DNA from: Pseudomonadota bacterium
GTDB taxonomy: Bacteria; Pseudomonadota; Gammaproteobacteria; Halothiobacillales; Halothiobacillaceae
Direction: 5' to 3'
NCBI GenBank assembly: GCA_021801265.1
Contig: JAJYYE010000010.1
Span: 310,001-374,000 of the forward strand
Length of the DNA: 64,000 nt
Numbering within the stretch: the first letter of the stretch is position 1; each line of letters starts with the position of its first letter. The position numbers and the translations under genes were made by a program. This document shows, one piece after another, positions 9,085 to 18,245 of this stretch. Under the pieces are notes generated by a model that saw only the letters and a list, made by a program, of their open reading frames with translations, did not search any database and had not been told where the DNA came from.

Positions 9085-9816
9085 CTATCGGAAGGTTGAA
9101 AAGTAACCCTGGTTATATTTCGAGAAATCAACCATGGTTCCCAACACCTGTAGATAGGCGACCAAAGCATCCATTTGCGTGATTTCTTTGGGATTACCAT
9201 CCCAGTTCTGGGCAGCTGCTTCTTGCTTAACCGATGCGACCCCATTTGATATCACAAACTGATCGGCCATTGCCTTGCCAAACTTCTGTACGTTGGCTTC
9301 ATACTCGGTTTGATTAATTGAGTAAGGTACACCTACATCCCGCAATGCCTTCATCCGAGCCTCAATGTCTCCGTACTGAAGCGGCTGCATCAACCAGGGA
9401 TAAGACGGCATGATCGACTCAGGAACCAGCGATTGGGGATGGATTAAATGCTGCGTCATCCATTCATTAGAATATTTGCCGCCCACGCGGGCCAAATCAG
9501 GCCCGGTCCGCTTTGATCCCCACTGGAATGGGTGATCGTATTGCGACTCTGCAGCTAAAGAATAATGGCCATAACGCAACTGCTCATCCCGGAATGGGCG
9601 GATCATCTGCGAATGACACAAATAACACCCCTCACGGGTATAGACATCCCGTCCTAATTGCTCAAGCGGGGTATAGGGGTGAATCCCATCCACCTTCTCA
9701 ACTGTTCCTTTAATATGGAATAAAGGAACGATCTCAACCAAACCACCAATACTAATCACGACCATGGTCAAAATGATGAGTAAGGCGGAGTTAATTTCTA
9801 TACTTTCGTGCTTCAT
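9085..9816 (-). CDS. ccoO: cbb3 cytochrome oxidase monoheme subunit CcoO
   Basis: 243 residues. N-terminal membrane anchor (about residues 10-32), then a cytochrome c domain with heme motif CYLCH in TREGCYLCHSQMIRPF (about residue 65) and the downstream segment KRTGPDLARVGGKYSNEW. The axial methionine is probably in ESIMPSYPWL. It transfers electrons from CcoP to the catalytic subunit. It begins 14 bases after ccoN. Confidence 0.97.
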   Translation of the reverse strand: MKHESIEINSALLIILTMVVISIGGLVEIVPLFHIKGTVEKVDGIHPYTPLEQLGRDVYTREGCYLCHSQMIRPFRDEQLRYGHYSLAAESQYDHPFQWGSKRTGPDLARVGGKYSNEWMTQHLIHPQSLVPESIMPSYPWLMQPLQYGDIEARMKALRDVGVPYSINQTEYEANVQKFGKAMADQFVISNGVASVKQEAAAQNWDGNPKEITQMDALVAYLQVLGTMVDFSKYNQGYFSTFR

Positions 9817-9830
9817 AGGTAATCTCCCGA

Positions 9831-11291
9831 TCAGGTACGTGATACGGCAATAGCAGACTGATCCGCCACGGGCAGGACTTCACGGCGCGTACCCCAAACA
9901 GTCATATAAAGGTTATAAGCCATCAGCAGCATACCTGAAAGGAACATCGCACCACCCAAGGCACGCACAACATAAGGAATATGCATAAAGGTTACCGTTT
10001 CAACAAAGGTATAAGCCAAGTTGCCGTATTGATCGAACGCGCGCAGCATCAAACCTTGACCAATACCCGCGACCCACATGGACACGATGTAGAGAACAAT
10101 ACCGATGGTCGCAATCCAGAAGTGAGTGAACACCAGCTTGGTTGAGTACAGTTTGGTTCCCCATAGGCGCGGCACCATGTGATAGAACGACCCGATGGTA
10201 ATCATCGCCACCCAACCCAAAGCACCGGAATGCACGTGACCAATGGTCCAATCCGTGTAATGCGAGAGGGCGTTCACCGACTTGAGTGACATCATTGGAC
10301 CTTCGAACGTAGACATACCGTAGAACGCCATCGCGGTGATCATGAACAACATGATGGGATCGCTACGGAGTTTCTCCCATGCGCCAGACAGGGTCATGAT
10401 GCCGTTAATCATCCCACCCCAGGAAGGCAGCAACAACAGAATGGAGAATGCAGACGCCAGCGAACCGACCCAATCAGGCAGTGCTGTCCAAAGTAAATGA
10501 TGACCGCCAACCCACATATAAAGGAAGGTCAAGGCCCAGAAATGGACGATCGACAAACGGTACGAATAAATGGGACGCTCAGCCTGTTTTGGCAGAAAGT
10601 AATACATCATCCCCAAGAATGCAGCCGTCAGAAAGAAACCTACCGCATTATGGCCGTACCACCATTGCGTCATGGCATCCTGTACACCAGAGAACAGGCT
10701 GTATGAATCCAGGCTATTCCAAGCAACCGGCACAGCCAAGTTATTAAAAATATGCAGGATCGCTGTCGCCAGGATAAAAGCGGAGTAAAACCAAAGCGCT
10801 ACGTAGATGTGCGGCTGGGAGCGGTTACGGATAGTCATAAAGAACACCATCGCGTACGCCACCCACGTGACCAGGATACCCAAATCCACTGGCCACACGA
10901 ACTCCGCGTACTCACGCGCCTCTGTGTAACCCATCATATACAGAATGACGCCGATACCGATGCTGAGCTGCCAGCCCCAGAAAGTGAACTCAGGTAACCA
11001 CTTCCCGCCCCAAAGGACGGTTTGACAGGTGCGTTGAACAACATAATATGAAGTCGCAAACAGGGCGCTGCCACCAAAGCCAAAAATAACCAGACTGGTG
11101 TGCACGGGGCGCAATCGGCCAAAGGTAATTTCTGCAATGTCAAAATTCATGAATGGCCATGCCAACTCGCTGGCGATATACAGCCCGGCCGACATACCGA
11201 GCAAACCCCACACCATTGCCATGATGGCAAACTTCTTGACAATGTCGTAATTGTACTGCTCTGCCGTAATGGCAACTGTGTTAGCAGACAT
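9831..11291 (-). CDS. ccoN: cbb3 cytochrome oxidase catalytic subunit CcoN
   Basis: 486 residues with about twelve membrane helices. Heme and CuB histidines appear in [38 protein letters not shown] and [12 protein letters not shown], matching the C-type heme-copper oxidase family. It reduces O2 to water at high affinity and pumps protons. First gene of ccoNOQP. The 257 bases upstream are AT-rich and would hold its promoter; a weak Fnr-like site is at 11511-11524. High-affinity oxidase suits life at low oxygen. Confidence 0.98.
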   Translation of the reverse strand: MSANTVAITAEQYNYDIVKKFAIMAMVWGLLGMSAGLYIASELAWPFMNFDIAEITFGRLRPVHTSLVIFGFGGSALFATSYYVVQRTCQTVLWGGKWLPEFTFWGWQLSIGIGVILYMMGYTEAREYAEFVWPVDLGILVTWVAYAMVFFMTIRNRSQPHIYVALWFYSAFILATAILHIFNNLAVPVAWNSLDSYSLFSGVQDAMTQWWYGHNAVGFFLTAAFLGMMYYFLPKQAERPIYSYRLSIVHFWALTFLYMWVGGHHLLWTALPDWVGSLASAFSILLLLPSWGGMINGIMTLSGAWEKLRSDPIMLFMITAMAFYGMSTFEGPMMSLKSVNALSHYTDWTIGHVHSGALGWVAMITIGSFYHMVPRLWGTKLYSTKLVFTHFWIATIGIVLYIVSMWVAGIGQGLMLRAFDQYGNLAYTFVETVTFMHIPYVVRALGGAMFLSGMLLMAYNLYMTVWGTRREVLPVADQSAIAVSRT

Positions 11292-11510
11292 CGTGACCCC
11301 TCCGCGTTATGTTTATACCGACCCGAACCACACCGACTCGAATCTACTTTTTCAGGCCCGCTATATTAAAGCAATCTTAAATACACAAAAACCTACGATT
11401 TTGCTCATGTAATCATAAAGAAATCAACACAACCCCATGATATATAAATAGCTGACCCTCTACACAAGGGCGCTCATTTACAAAAAGCGCACTAAGATAA
11501 ATATATTCTA

Positions 11511-11524
11511 TTGATAAAAATGAC
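11511..11524. promoter_or_regulatory. Possible Fnr/Anr-like site upstream of ccoN
   Basis: TTGATAAAAATGAC matches the Fnr consensus TTGAT-N4-ATCAA at 8 of 10 fixed positions. It lies about 220 bases upstream of the ccoN start, far for a classic activator site. cbb3 operons are commonly Fnr/Anr-controlled, which is the only other support. Confidence 0.25.
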
Positions 11525-11548
11525 TCACTTCCAAGTCAAATGCCGCTG

Positions 11549-12361
11549 TTATCCCGAGTGAGGCACTGGGGAAATCCCGCTCCCCCATGCCAAACCATAA
11601 ACAAGCTCATAAGTTAACGGGATCCCTTGGGTTTGCCTTTGCGCCTCAAGTCCCGCACGAAAGTCTTGCCATTTCTGGCGTCCCGTCAAACCGCTTGTAC
11701 GATCGACTAACGTATTACCTACCCCAACGCCCCGCAACTCCTGCAACAGAAGATCAACGGTTGAGTAATACACGGTGAGCCGCTCCTGATCCATCACCGG
11801 ATCGGTAAAACAGCTACTGATCAAAGCATCACCCACATCATGCATATCAATAAACCCATGCACGTGCATTGTGTTGTCCAGTTCAGACCATGCTTGGCGG
11901 CATTCAAGCAAGCTATCCGGGCCCAAGGTACTGAAAACAAAAGCGCCACCCGAAGTCAAAACCCGCGCCACTTCTGCCATCACGAGTCGCAAATCATGGC
12001 TCCACTGCAGCGCAAAGTTTGAGACCACGACATCGAAACACCCCGCCGAAAATGGAAGTTGGTGCATATCGGCACATACCACCCGACGGTGTTTAAAAAA
12101 CCGGCCGATTTTTGGCACAGTGGTTAACATTTCCTCAGCCAGATCCAGCGCGATAATTTGCGCCCTGGGATAGCGCTGCTGCAGCAATTTAGTCATTTGC
12201 CCCGTGCCGGCACCTAAATCGAGAATTCGCCGTGGCGCCAATTTCAACCATTCAAAGCGTTCCCCCATCCGATTACCCACCTCTTGCTGAACAGCGGCAT
12301 ACTGATCGTAACTGCGATGCGCTTTGTTAAAGCGGTTGCGAACCTGAGCGTAATCAAACAT
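11549..12361 (-). CDS. bioC: Malonyl-ACP O-methyltransferase BioC
   Basis: 270 residues. SAM-dependent methyltransferase that caps malonyl-ACP so that the fatty acid machinery can build the pimeloyl chain of biotin. Motif I is ILDLGAGTGQMTKLL (about residues 46-60), with DLAEEML next and the typical NFALQWSHDL segment. The start at 12361 (MFDYAQVRNRF) overlaps the bioH stop by 8 bases; an in-frame ATG 42 bases upstream lies inside bioH and is unlikely. Its partner BioH is immediately upstream. Confidence 0.92.
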   Translation of the reverse strand: MFDYAQVRNRFNKAHRSYDQYAAVQQEVGNRMGERFEWLKLAPRRILDLGAGTGQMTKLLQQRYPRAQIIALDLAEEMLTTVPKIGRFFKHRRVVCADMHQLPFSAGCFDVVVSNFALQWSHDLRLVMAEVARVLTSGGAFVFSTLGPDSLLECRQAWSELDNTMHVHGFIDMHDVGDALISSCFTDPVMDQERLTVYYSTVDLLLQELRGVGVGNTLVDRTSGLTGRQKWQDFRAGLEAQRQTQGIPLTYELVYGLAWGSGISPVPHSG

Positions 12362-13133
12362 GGGTGTCTCTTGTTTTATTTTTGTGGGCGAGCAGTAATT
12401 CAATTAAAAAATTGCGGTGTGACCAAGGAATATCGTGCCCGCCCTCCGCAAGCACATCCCACCGATTAGCCGGGTTAGTCTGCAATTTTTCTGGCCAAGC
12501 CGACGCGCATTGGGGTAGGGGCAGCAATGGATCGTGCGTACCGCAAACCCAAGTTATTGGCACGGTTGAAGTTTCAAGCCAAACGCGCTGATCAATTGCC
12601 GCGAGCCAATCAAGGCCTCGAACCAAATCGGCCGAACCCCTTTGACAATCCCGCGTATCGGGCAAGCCCAGCCAGCGATCAAACTGCACCAGTGCCGCAT
12701 CAGAATCTCGCTGCACCTGATGCCTTAAAGCGCGCCAATTTTTTCGTGGCACACCCGGCCACGCCGCATTGCCCAAATCTTCTGCGAGAAACCTTGGCCA
12801 TGCGGAGACGATGATCGCCTGTGTCGGATGCAGTTGGTTACGCGCCATGGCCTCAAGCATTAAACTCCCCCCCAACGACCACCCCATCCAAATTACCTGC
12901 CCCGCTTGCAGAGATTCGGTAACGGGGCAAGGGGCTTTGTCGAACAGCCATCGGCCCATGTCGAACCAATCAACAACGGTAATCAGCGATTCCGGCAGCC
13001 CTTGACGCATACATTCATCTATCAGTCCCCGCCACATGCCCGCAGTAAACGACCAGCCAGAGACCAGAACAATGCCCTGAGGGATGGCTGGGGGGAGGGA
13101 TTGCGGGTCAGCCATTTGCGCTTTTACGCTCAA
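12354..13133 (-). CDS. bioH: Pimeloyl-ACP methyl ester carboxylesterase BioH-type alpha/beta hydrolase
   Basis: 259 residues with an alpha/beta-hydrolase fold: oxyanion region VSGWSF, nucleophile elbow GWSLGGS (about residue 85), likely catalytic Asp in CGTHDPLLP and His in GGHDIPWSH near the end. BioH removes the methyl group added by BioC, ending pimeloyl synthesis. Overlap with bioC supports this over other hydrolases. The sequence is rather diverged from E. coli BioH and could equally be called one of the functionally equivalent esterases paired with BioC, hence moderate confidence in the name. Confidence 0.8.
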   Translation of the reverse strand: MSVKAQMADPQSLPPAIPQGIVLVSGWSFTAGMWRGLIDECMRQGLPESLITVVDWFDMGRWLFDKAPCPVTESLQAGQVIWMGWSLGGSLMLEAMARNQLHPTQAIIVSAWPRFLAEDLGNAAWPGVPRKNWRALRHQVQRDSDAALVQFDRWLGLPDTRDCQRGSADLVRGLDWLAAIDQRVWLETSTVPITWVCGTHDPLLPLPQCASAWPEKLQTNPANRWDVLAEGGHDIPWSHRNFLIELLLAHKNKTRDTHV

Positions 13134-13194
13134 ACTCGTGATAATGCGTGCCTGTCACTGCGTGTCACCTTCGACTATTTAATAGGAATTTATT

Positions 13195-13812
13195 GTGGAT
13201 TTTTCATCTTGGCCGAGCTTGATCGGTATTGCCATTGCCAGTTATCTCATCGGTTCGATCGCCAGCGCCGTCCTCGTTGCGCGTATGTTCAAACTGCCCG
13301 ACCCGCGCCTTGCAGGCTCTGGCAATCCTGGGGCAACAAATGTATTGCGCTTGGGTGGCAAAAAAGCCGCTTTAATTACCCTTGCAGGGGATTTGAGCAA
13401 AGGCTTATTGCCCGTTTTAATCCTGCGCGCCTTAGGCGCACCGGAGATTGCCTTAGCGATTGCAGCATTATCCGCATTTTTGGGGCATATTTTCCCCTTA
13501 TTCTTTGGCTTTAAAGGGGGCAAGGGCGTGGCAACGGCGGCCGGAGCACTGTTGGCCTTAAACCCGGTGATTGGCCTTATCACGATCGGCACCTGGTTGG
13601 GCGTAGCATTTTTAACCCGTTATTCCTCACTCTCGGCAGTTGTTGCTGCCGTCGTTTCGGCATCTGCGGCACTCTATTTAACCCAAGCACCGTCTATGAT
13701 TGCCATCAGCGTGATGTCCTTCATCCTCATAGGGCGACATCAATCGAATATTCGTCGCCTGCTGCGCGGAGAAGAGACACGCATTGGGCAGAAAAAAACA
13801 CCGGCGCCCTGA
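13195..13812 (+). CDS. plsY: Acyl-phosphate glycerol-3-phosphate acyltransferase PlsY
   Basis: 205 residues, GTG start with TAGGA eight bases upstream. An inner-membrane enzyme that transfers an acyl group from acyl-phosphate to glycerol-3-phosphate, the first step of phospholipid synthesis. Family motifs: GSIASAVLVAR, GSGNPGATNVLR and GFKGGKGVATAAG; at least five membrane helices. It is divergent from bioH-bioC and convergent with tsaD, the familiar plsY-tsaD neighbourhood. Confidence 0.96.
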   Translation: MDFSSWPSLIGIAIASYLIGSIASAVLVARMFKLPDPRLAGSGNPGATNVLRLGGKKAALITLAGDLSKGLLPVLILRALGAPEIALAIAALSAFLGHIFPLFFGFKGGKGVATAAGALLALNPVIGLITIGTWLGVAFLTRYSSLSAVVAAVVSASAALYLTQAPSMIAISVMSFILIGRHQSNIRRLLRGEETRIGQKKTPAP

Positions 13813-13834
13813 GTCCCGTTTCGTGCAAACCCAT

Positions 13835-14842
13835 TTAAATCTGCGCCGACAACGCAACCAGCGGCCAGCGGGGCCGAACCTCAAATCCCGCCGACGCATC
13901 ACACTCACCTCGGCTCATACGCAAAGCGGCCACTAAGGCAATCATGGCTGCATTATCCGTACACAAAATGGGGGGTGGATAAAAAACTTCGCCGCCGCGT
14001 TCGGCCATCAGGGTTTTAAGCCGCGCCCGCAAGGGCTGATTGGCCGCCACGCCACCCGCCAGCACCAGTTGGGTGTAGCCGGTTTGCGCTAAGGCACGTT
14101 TAATTTTAATGACCAAGGTATCGATCACTGCCTGCTCAAACGAAGCGGCCACATCGGCATGATCATGGCCGCTGGCAACCGCAATGGACACTGCCGTTTT
14201 CAGACCACTAAAACTCAAATCCAACCCCGGTCGATCCACCATCGGGCGGGTAAAACGCAGGGCATCCCGTCTGCCCTGCTCAGCCAGTTTAGAGAGCGCC
14301 GCACCCCCGGGATACCCCAAGCCCATCAGTTTGGCTGATTTATCAAACGCCTCACCCACGGCATCATCAATACTTTCGCCCAATAAGGTATAACCGCCCA
14401 GGCGCTCGACGCCGATAAGCTGGGTGTGACCACCGGAAACCAGTAACGCCAAAAATGGAAAATCAGGCTGCGGTTGCTCGAGCAAAGGCGCCAAGACATG
14501 CCCTTCCAGATGATGCACGCCCAATGCGGGTCGATTCAGCACCCGCGCCAAACCTTTGGCAAAGGCAGCCCCGGTCATGAGCGCGCCTTGCAGACCGGGG
14601 CCTTGGGTATATCCCACCGCATCAATCTCGTGGCGACTCATACTCGCCTCTGATAATGCGGCCCTGAGCAACAGGGGGAGTTTGCGCACATGATCGCGTG
14701 CGGCCAGCTCCGGCACCACGCCGCCATAGCGGGCATGAACCTCTGTTTGCGAGTGAATTTGGTTCGCCAGCAAACCACGCTCGGTATCAAAAATCGCAAT
14801 CGCCGTTTCATCGCAAGAAGTTTCGATGCCAAGCACTCGCAT
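13835..14842 (-). CDS. tsaD: tRNA N6-adenosine threonylcarbamoyltransferase TsaD
   Basis: 335 residues. Transfers threonylcarbamoyl to A37 of ANN-decoding tRNAs, with TsaB and TsaE. Signature [15 protein letters not shown] at the N-terminus, the metal-binding HxxxH in HHLEGH (about residues 111-116), and the nucleotide-binding [10 protein letters not shown] and VLAGGVAAN segments. The ATG at 14842 is preferred over 14860 because family proteins start with MRVLGIETS and a GGTAGG lies just upstream. No rpsU gene is divergent from it, unlike in many gammaproteobacteria. Confidence 0.97.
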   Translation of the reverse strand: MRVLGIETSCDETAIAIFDTERGLLANQIHSQTEVHARYGGVVPELAARDHVRKLPLLLRAALSEASMSRHEIDAVGYTQGPGLQGALMTGAAFAKGLARVLNRPALGVHHLEGHVLAPLLEQPQPDFPFLALLVSGGHTQLIGVERLGGYTLLGESIDDAVGEAFDKSAKLMGLGYPGGAALSKLAEQGRRDALRFTRPMVDRPGLDLSFSGLKTAVSIAVASGHDHADVAASFEQAVIDTLVIKIKRALAQTGYTQLVLAGGVAANQPLRARLKTLMAERGGEVFYPPPILCTDNAAMIALVAALRMSRGECDASAGFEVRPRWPLVALSAQI

Positions 14843-14982
14843 TGCGCCTACCTTATTCATAACTAAAGTAAGGAATCATACCCCAGAGGCCCGCCGCAGG
14901 GTGACCCACGAAAATCGCCCTGTTAAAAGTCACTCATGCACAATCGCGCGCAACGATCACGGTTCACGATGACTTACCACCA

Positions 14983-16329
14983 TCAGTGCACGGGCGGCTT
15001 GGCACCGGTTGATTCCTCGTGAATGATTTGATCAATCACGGCTTTCACTTTAGGCGTATCCCAATCAATGGAGGCATTGACCGAGTAGCGAATCCGCCCT
15101 TGCGCATCCACTAAAAATGAACTGGGGAAAGCAAACACGCCCCACTGCGCAGCGACGTCGCCTTGGCGGTCAATCAGCACCGGGAAAGGCACACCAAACT
15201 GCTTCATAAAATTAGCGACTTGATCGCGGGATTCTTTGAAATTAATCGATAACACCCGTAATTGGTTTGTGGGATAAGCCTCGGCCAAGGCTTTCATTGA
15301 GGGAATTTCCTCAATGCAATGCGGGCACCATGTCGCCCAAAAGTTAACCAAGGTCACCACCGGGCGATCACTGACTGCGCCATTGATGAGCCGGTGAATG
15401 TGACCGTTCAAATCAGGCAGTGCAAAGCGAGGCGCTGGCTTATCAGGGACAGCAACCAAGCCAAACTGTTGCTGAATCGGTTTTTCCAAGGTCTCGTTAA
15501 TCGGTAAAACCGCCGTAGGATGAACTGCCTGCGCCAGCAGTTTGCCGGACTGAAGAATCTCATCAGGCAGGGCTTGCATGGCTACTGCTTCTTGAGGCTT
15601 CATAAACTTTGCCAACTGCTTGAACGTCTCATTTTGCGGGGTGTGCAAGTGCAGCGGGAAATAGTCACGCACATTCGGAATAATTCGGGCAAACGTCGCA
15701 CTGCCTGCGCCCTGCAGCACATCTAATAGATCACCCAAGCGATTACGGTTCACGCCGCGTTCAGGTTCTAGAATCATCACGGGCATATTGGTGGCTGGCA
15801 CAATGCCCAGAAAGCTGGGGTCTTGACCCGCGACGGGTGTCCCACGATACAAATTCGGAAACAGCAATACCGCACCGGTGACCGCTTGAGTATGACTCAC
15901 CGTGGCTTGCCACTCGCGCAGGCCGCGCAGAATAGGCACGGCCATTCGATCCAATCCCACCACCGTTACCGGGCGACCGGTTTTTACCCCCGCCGCAATC
16001 AAAGCGGCTACACCGTGCCCATTCAAGTCCCGCACGGCATCATTCGAGCGCGGTAACAGCAGTGAATCAAGTAAATCCACCATCCAAACGGTCGCGCCGC
16101 GTCGCGCCAGAGCGTGCGCTAAGGCCTGCTCCCCAATCGTTTGACCATATTGATTACTCAGCCAAAGAAACAGCGGCCCTGGATTGTTGGCTTGGGTATT
16201 TTTTTCACCGATCACGGTGACATCTAATTCATTTCCTTGCGAACCATAGGGCAGAATGAAATCAGCATGGGCTGAAGAAAAACTGAAACTTAGCATCAAC
16301 CCAATCAAGATGTACAAACCCATTCGCAT
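14983..16329 (-). CDS. Exported fusion: degenerate alpha/beta-hydrolase-like domain plus TlpA thioredoxin domain
   Basis: 448 residues. Signal peptide in the first 22 residues (MGLYILIGLMLSFSFSSAHA). Residues about 25-250 resemble an alpha/beta-hydrolase fold (PLFLWLSNQYGQT, then VTVVGLDRMAVPILRGL), but the nucleophile elbow reads GLDRM and lacks the serine, so hydrolase activity is doubtful. Residues about 300-440 are a TlpA-like thioredoxin domain with VNFWATWCPHCIEEIPS and a cis-proline segment (FAFPSSFLVD). Probably a periplasmic disulfide reductase, perhaps for cytochrome or oxidase maturation. Start chosen for the GAGG eight bases upstream. The substrate of the N-terminal half is unknown. 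Confidence 0.8.
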   Translation of the reverse strand: MRMGLYILIGLMLSFSFSSAHADFILPYGSQGNELDVTVIGEKNTQANNPGPLFLWLSNQYGQTIGEQALAHALARRGATVWMVDLLDSLLLPRSNDAVRDLNGHGVAALIAAGVKTGRPVTVVGLDRMAVPILRGLREWQATVSHTQAVTGAVLLFPNLYRGTPVAGQDPSFLGIVPATNMPVMILEPERGVNRNRLGDLLDVLQGAGSATFARIIPNVRDYFPLHLHTPQNETFKQLAKFMKPQEAVAMQALPDEILQSGKLLAQAVHPTAVLPINETLEKPIQQQFGLVAVPDKPAPRFALPDLNGHIHRLINGAVSDRPVVTLVNFWATWCPHCIEEIPSMKALAEAYPTNQLRVLSINFKESRDQVANFMKQFGVPFPVLIDRQGDVAAQWGVFAFPSSFLVDAQGRIRYSVNASIDWDTPKVKAVIDQIIHEESTGAKPPVH

Positions 16330-16465
16330 ATCATCACCCTCTGAATTCATGAATTACGCCTACGGCATAAAGTAGACAAAGGAAACATCCAGAATCACCT
16401 CCCGGAATACCAAGCCGTCTATTACAATAGCCACTATCTCGCTTGAAAACATTAACAACCTAACA

Positions 16466-17413
16466 ATGATACTCGCCATGCATACAAACGCCATTCCCTT
16501 GCTCGAATCCCATATCAGTACGCTGACTCTGCTGCATCGCGGCAAAGTTCGGGATTTGTATGCCATTGACGCGGATCGTTTACTTATTGTGACCACCGAT
16601 CGCATTTCGGCGTTTGACGTCATCCTCCCCACGGCCATTCCAGATAAAGGCCGCGTGCTGACGGCGATCTCACAATTTTGGTTTGCCCGAACCCAAAAAC
16701 TGATACCGAATCAACTCCTTGCCGATCAGTCGCTCGCAGAAATCATCCCGAACCCCGATGAGCGCGCGCCGCTAGAGGGCCGGAGCCTGATCGTGAAACG
16801 CCTTAAAGCACTGCCCATCGAGGCGGTGGTTCGGGGCTACTTGATCGGCACGGGCTACAAAGACTACCAAGCGACCGGCGCCGTTTGTGGAATCACCTTA
16901 CCATCAGGATTGCCCTTGGCTGCCCGCCTGCCCGAGCCCATTTTCACGCCGGCAACCAAAGCCGCCGTGGGCGATCATGATGAGAATATTGATTTTGCGG
17001 CCACGGTAAATCTATTGGGTGTAGAACTCGCGGAACAGGTGCGTAGTATCGCGATTCACTTGTACGTCGAGGCCGCCGCCTATGCGCTTGAGCACGGCAT
17101 CATCATTGCCGATACCAAGTTCGAATTTGGGCTTGATAAGAACGGTCAGCTGTATTTAATCGACGAGGCACTCACGCCTGATTCATCACGCTTCTGGCCA
17201 GTCGATCAATACCAGCCGGGTATCAGCCCGCCGTCATTCGACAAACAATTTGTTCGTGATTGGCTGGAAACGCTGGATTGGAATAAACAGGCGCCGGGCC
17301 CGGAAATTCCGGCGGACATCGTTGAACAAACCCGCGCCCGTTATCTAGAAGCCGAACGTCGTCTCACGGGATGGTCAACCGGCGCCCGTGATCTGCCAGT
17401 GAATTGTCCGTAA
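16466..17413 (+). CDS. purC: Phosphoribosylaminoimidazole-succinocarboxamide synthase
   Basis: 315 residues, the longer PurC type. ATP-dependent joining of CAIR and aspartate in purine synthesis; cytoplasmic. Motifs: [46 protein letters not shown] and the [12 protein letters not shown] signature. The ATG at 16466 or 16478 could be the start; neither has a clear ribosome site. bioD follows after 27 bases on the same strand and may be cotranscribed. Confidence 0.97.
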   Translation: MILAMHTNAIPLLESHISTLTLLHRGKVRDLYAIDADRLLIVTTDRISAFDVILPTAIPDKGRVLTAISQFWFARTQKLIPNQLLADQSLAEIIPNPDERAPLEGRSLIVKRLKALPIEAVVRGYLIGTGYKDYQATGAVCGITLPSGLPLAARLPEPIFTPATKAAVGDHDENIDFAATVNLLGVELAEQVRSIAIHLYVEAAAYALEHGIIIADTKFEFGLDKNGQLYLIDEALTPDSSRFWPVDQYQPGISPPSFDKQFVRDWLETLDWNKQAPGPEIPADIVEQTRARYLEAERRLTGWSTGARDLPVNCP

Positions 17414-17440
17414 TCCGAGAGAGCAAACGCAACCACACCC

Positions 17441-18208
17441 ATGCGCGACAAGCCGAATTCCCCGCAGCTATCCCCGCAACCATCCAAGGGCTGGGTCATT
17501 CTTGCCACTGATACGGGCGTAGGCAAAACCCTGATCGGATGCGCGCTCGCTGAGACACTGCGAGCTCAAGGTGCGTGCGTGCGCGTACGCAAACCCGTTG
17601 AAACGGGCTGCGCAGAAGATGAGGAGGAACTGGTGCCTGCCGATGCGATTGCGCTCTGGCAGGCCGCAGGAAAAATTGAACCGCTAGAAACGGTTTGCCC
17701 ATTGCGCTTTCGGGCGGCACTGGCGGCACCCCAAGCGGCCGCAATAGAGGGGAAAACACTCAAGTTTCAACGCGACATTGCGCCCCATTTACCATTTGCG
17801 CACAGCCCGGCCGCGTGTCTAACCGGCAACCAAAATCAGCACGAATATTGGATTATTGAAAGCGCGGGTGGGGTACTATCCCCTTTAACCGACGATACCC
17901 TTAACTGCGAATTGGCGCGCTACACGCGGCTTCCGGTTCTGCTGGTTGCACCAGATAAACTCGGAACGCTCAGCGGCTTATTTAGCGCGATTGAAGCACT
18001 GCATCAGCGCAATATCCCCCTGGTAGGCATTATCCTGAATCAATGCTCGGAAGCGCCAAACACACCTACCGAAACCCTGTTAAACAATCAAGCACTGCTT
18101 CAGGAGTGGCTACCCCGCCTGATGCCGAGCGTGCCGCCGCCTGATATTTTCGTCGTGCGATACAACGACTCCGCGCTCGACCTCGCCAACCGATTAATCG
18201 CCCAATGA
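17441..18208 (+). CDS. bioD: ATP-dependent dethiobiotin synthetase BioD
   Basis: 255 residues. Closes the ureido ring of 7,8-diaminopelargonate with CO2 and ATP. The P-loop ATDTGVGKT (about residues 27-35), the substrate lysine segment RKPVETGC and the ESAGGVLSPLTDD motif are present. N-terminal extension of about 20 residues before the first strand. It lies apart from bioC/bioH, 4.3 kb away; bioA, bioB and bioF are not in the window. Confidence 0.93.
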   Translation: MRDKPNSPQLSPQPSKGWVILATDTGVGKTLIGCALAETLRAQGACVRVRKPVETGCAEDEEELVPADAIALWQAAGKIEPLETVCPLRFRAALAAPQAAAIEGKTLKFQRDIAPHLPFAHSPAACLTGNQNQHEYWIIESAGGVLSPLTDDTLNCELARYTRLPVLLVAPDKLGTLSGLFSAIEALHQRNIPLVGIILNQCSEAPNTPTETLLNNQALLQEWLPRLMPSVPPPDIFVVRYNDSALDLANRLIAQ

Positions 18209-18245
18209 TCGATTTTTCGCCAACTGCACTCAGATCCATTTCGTG

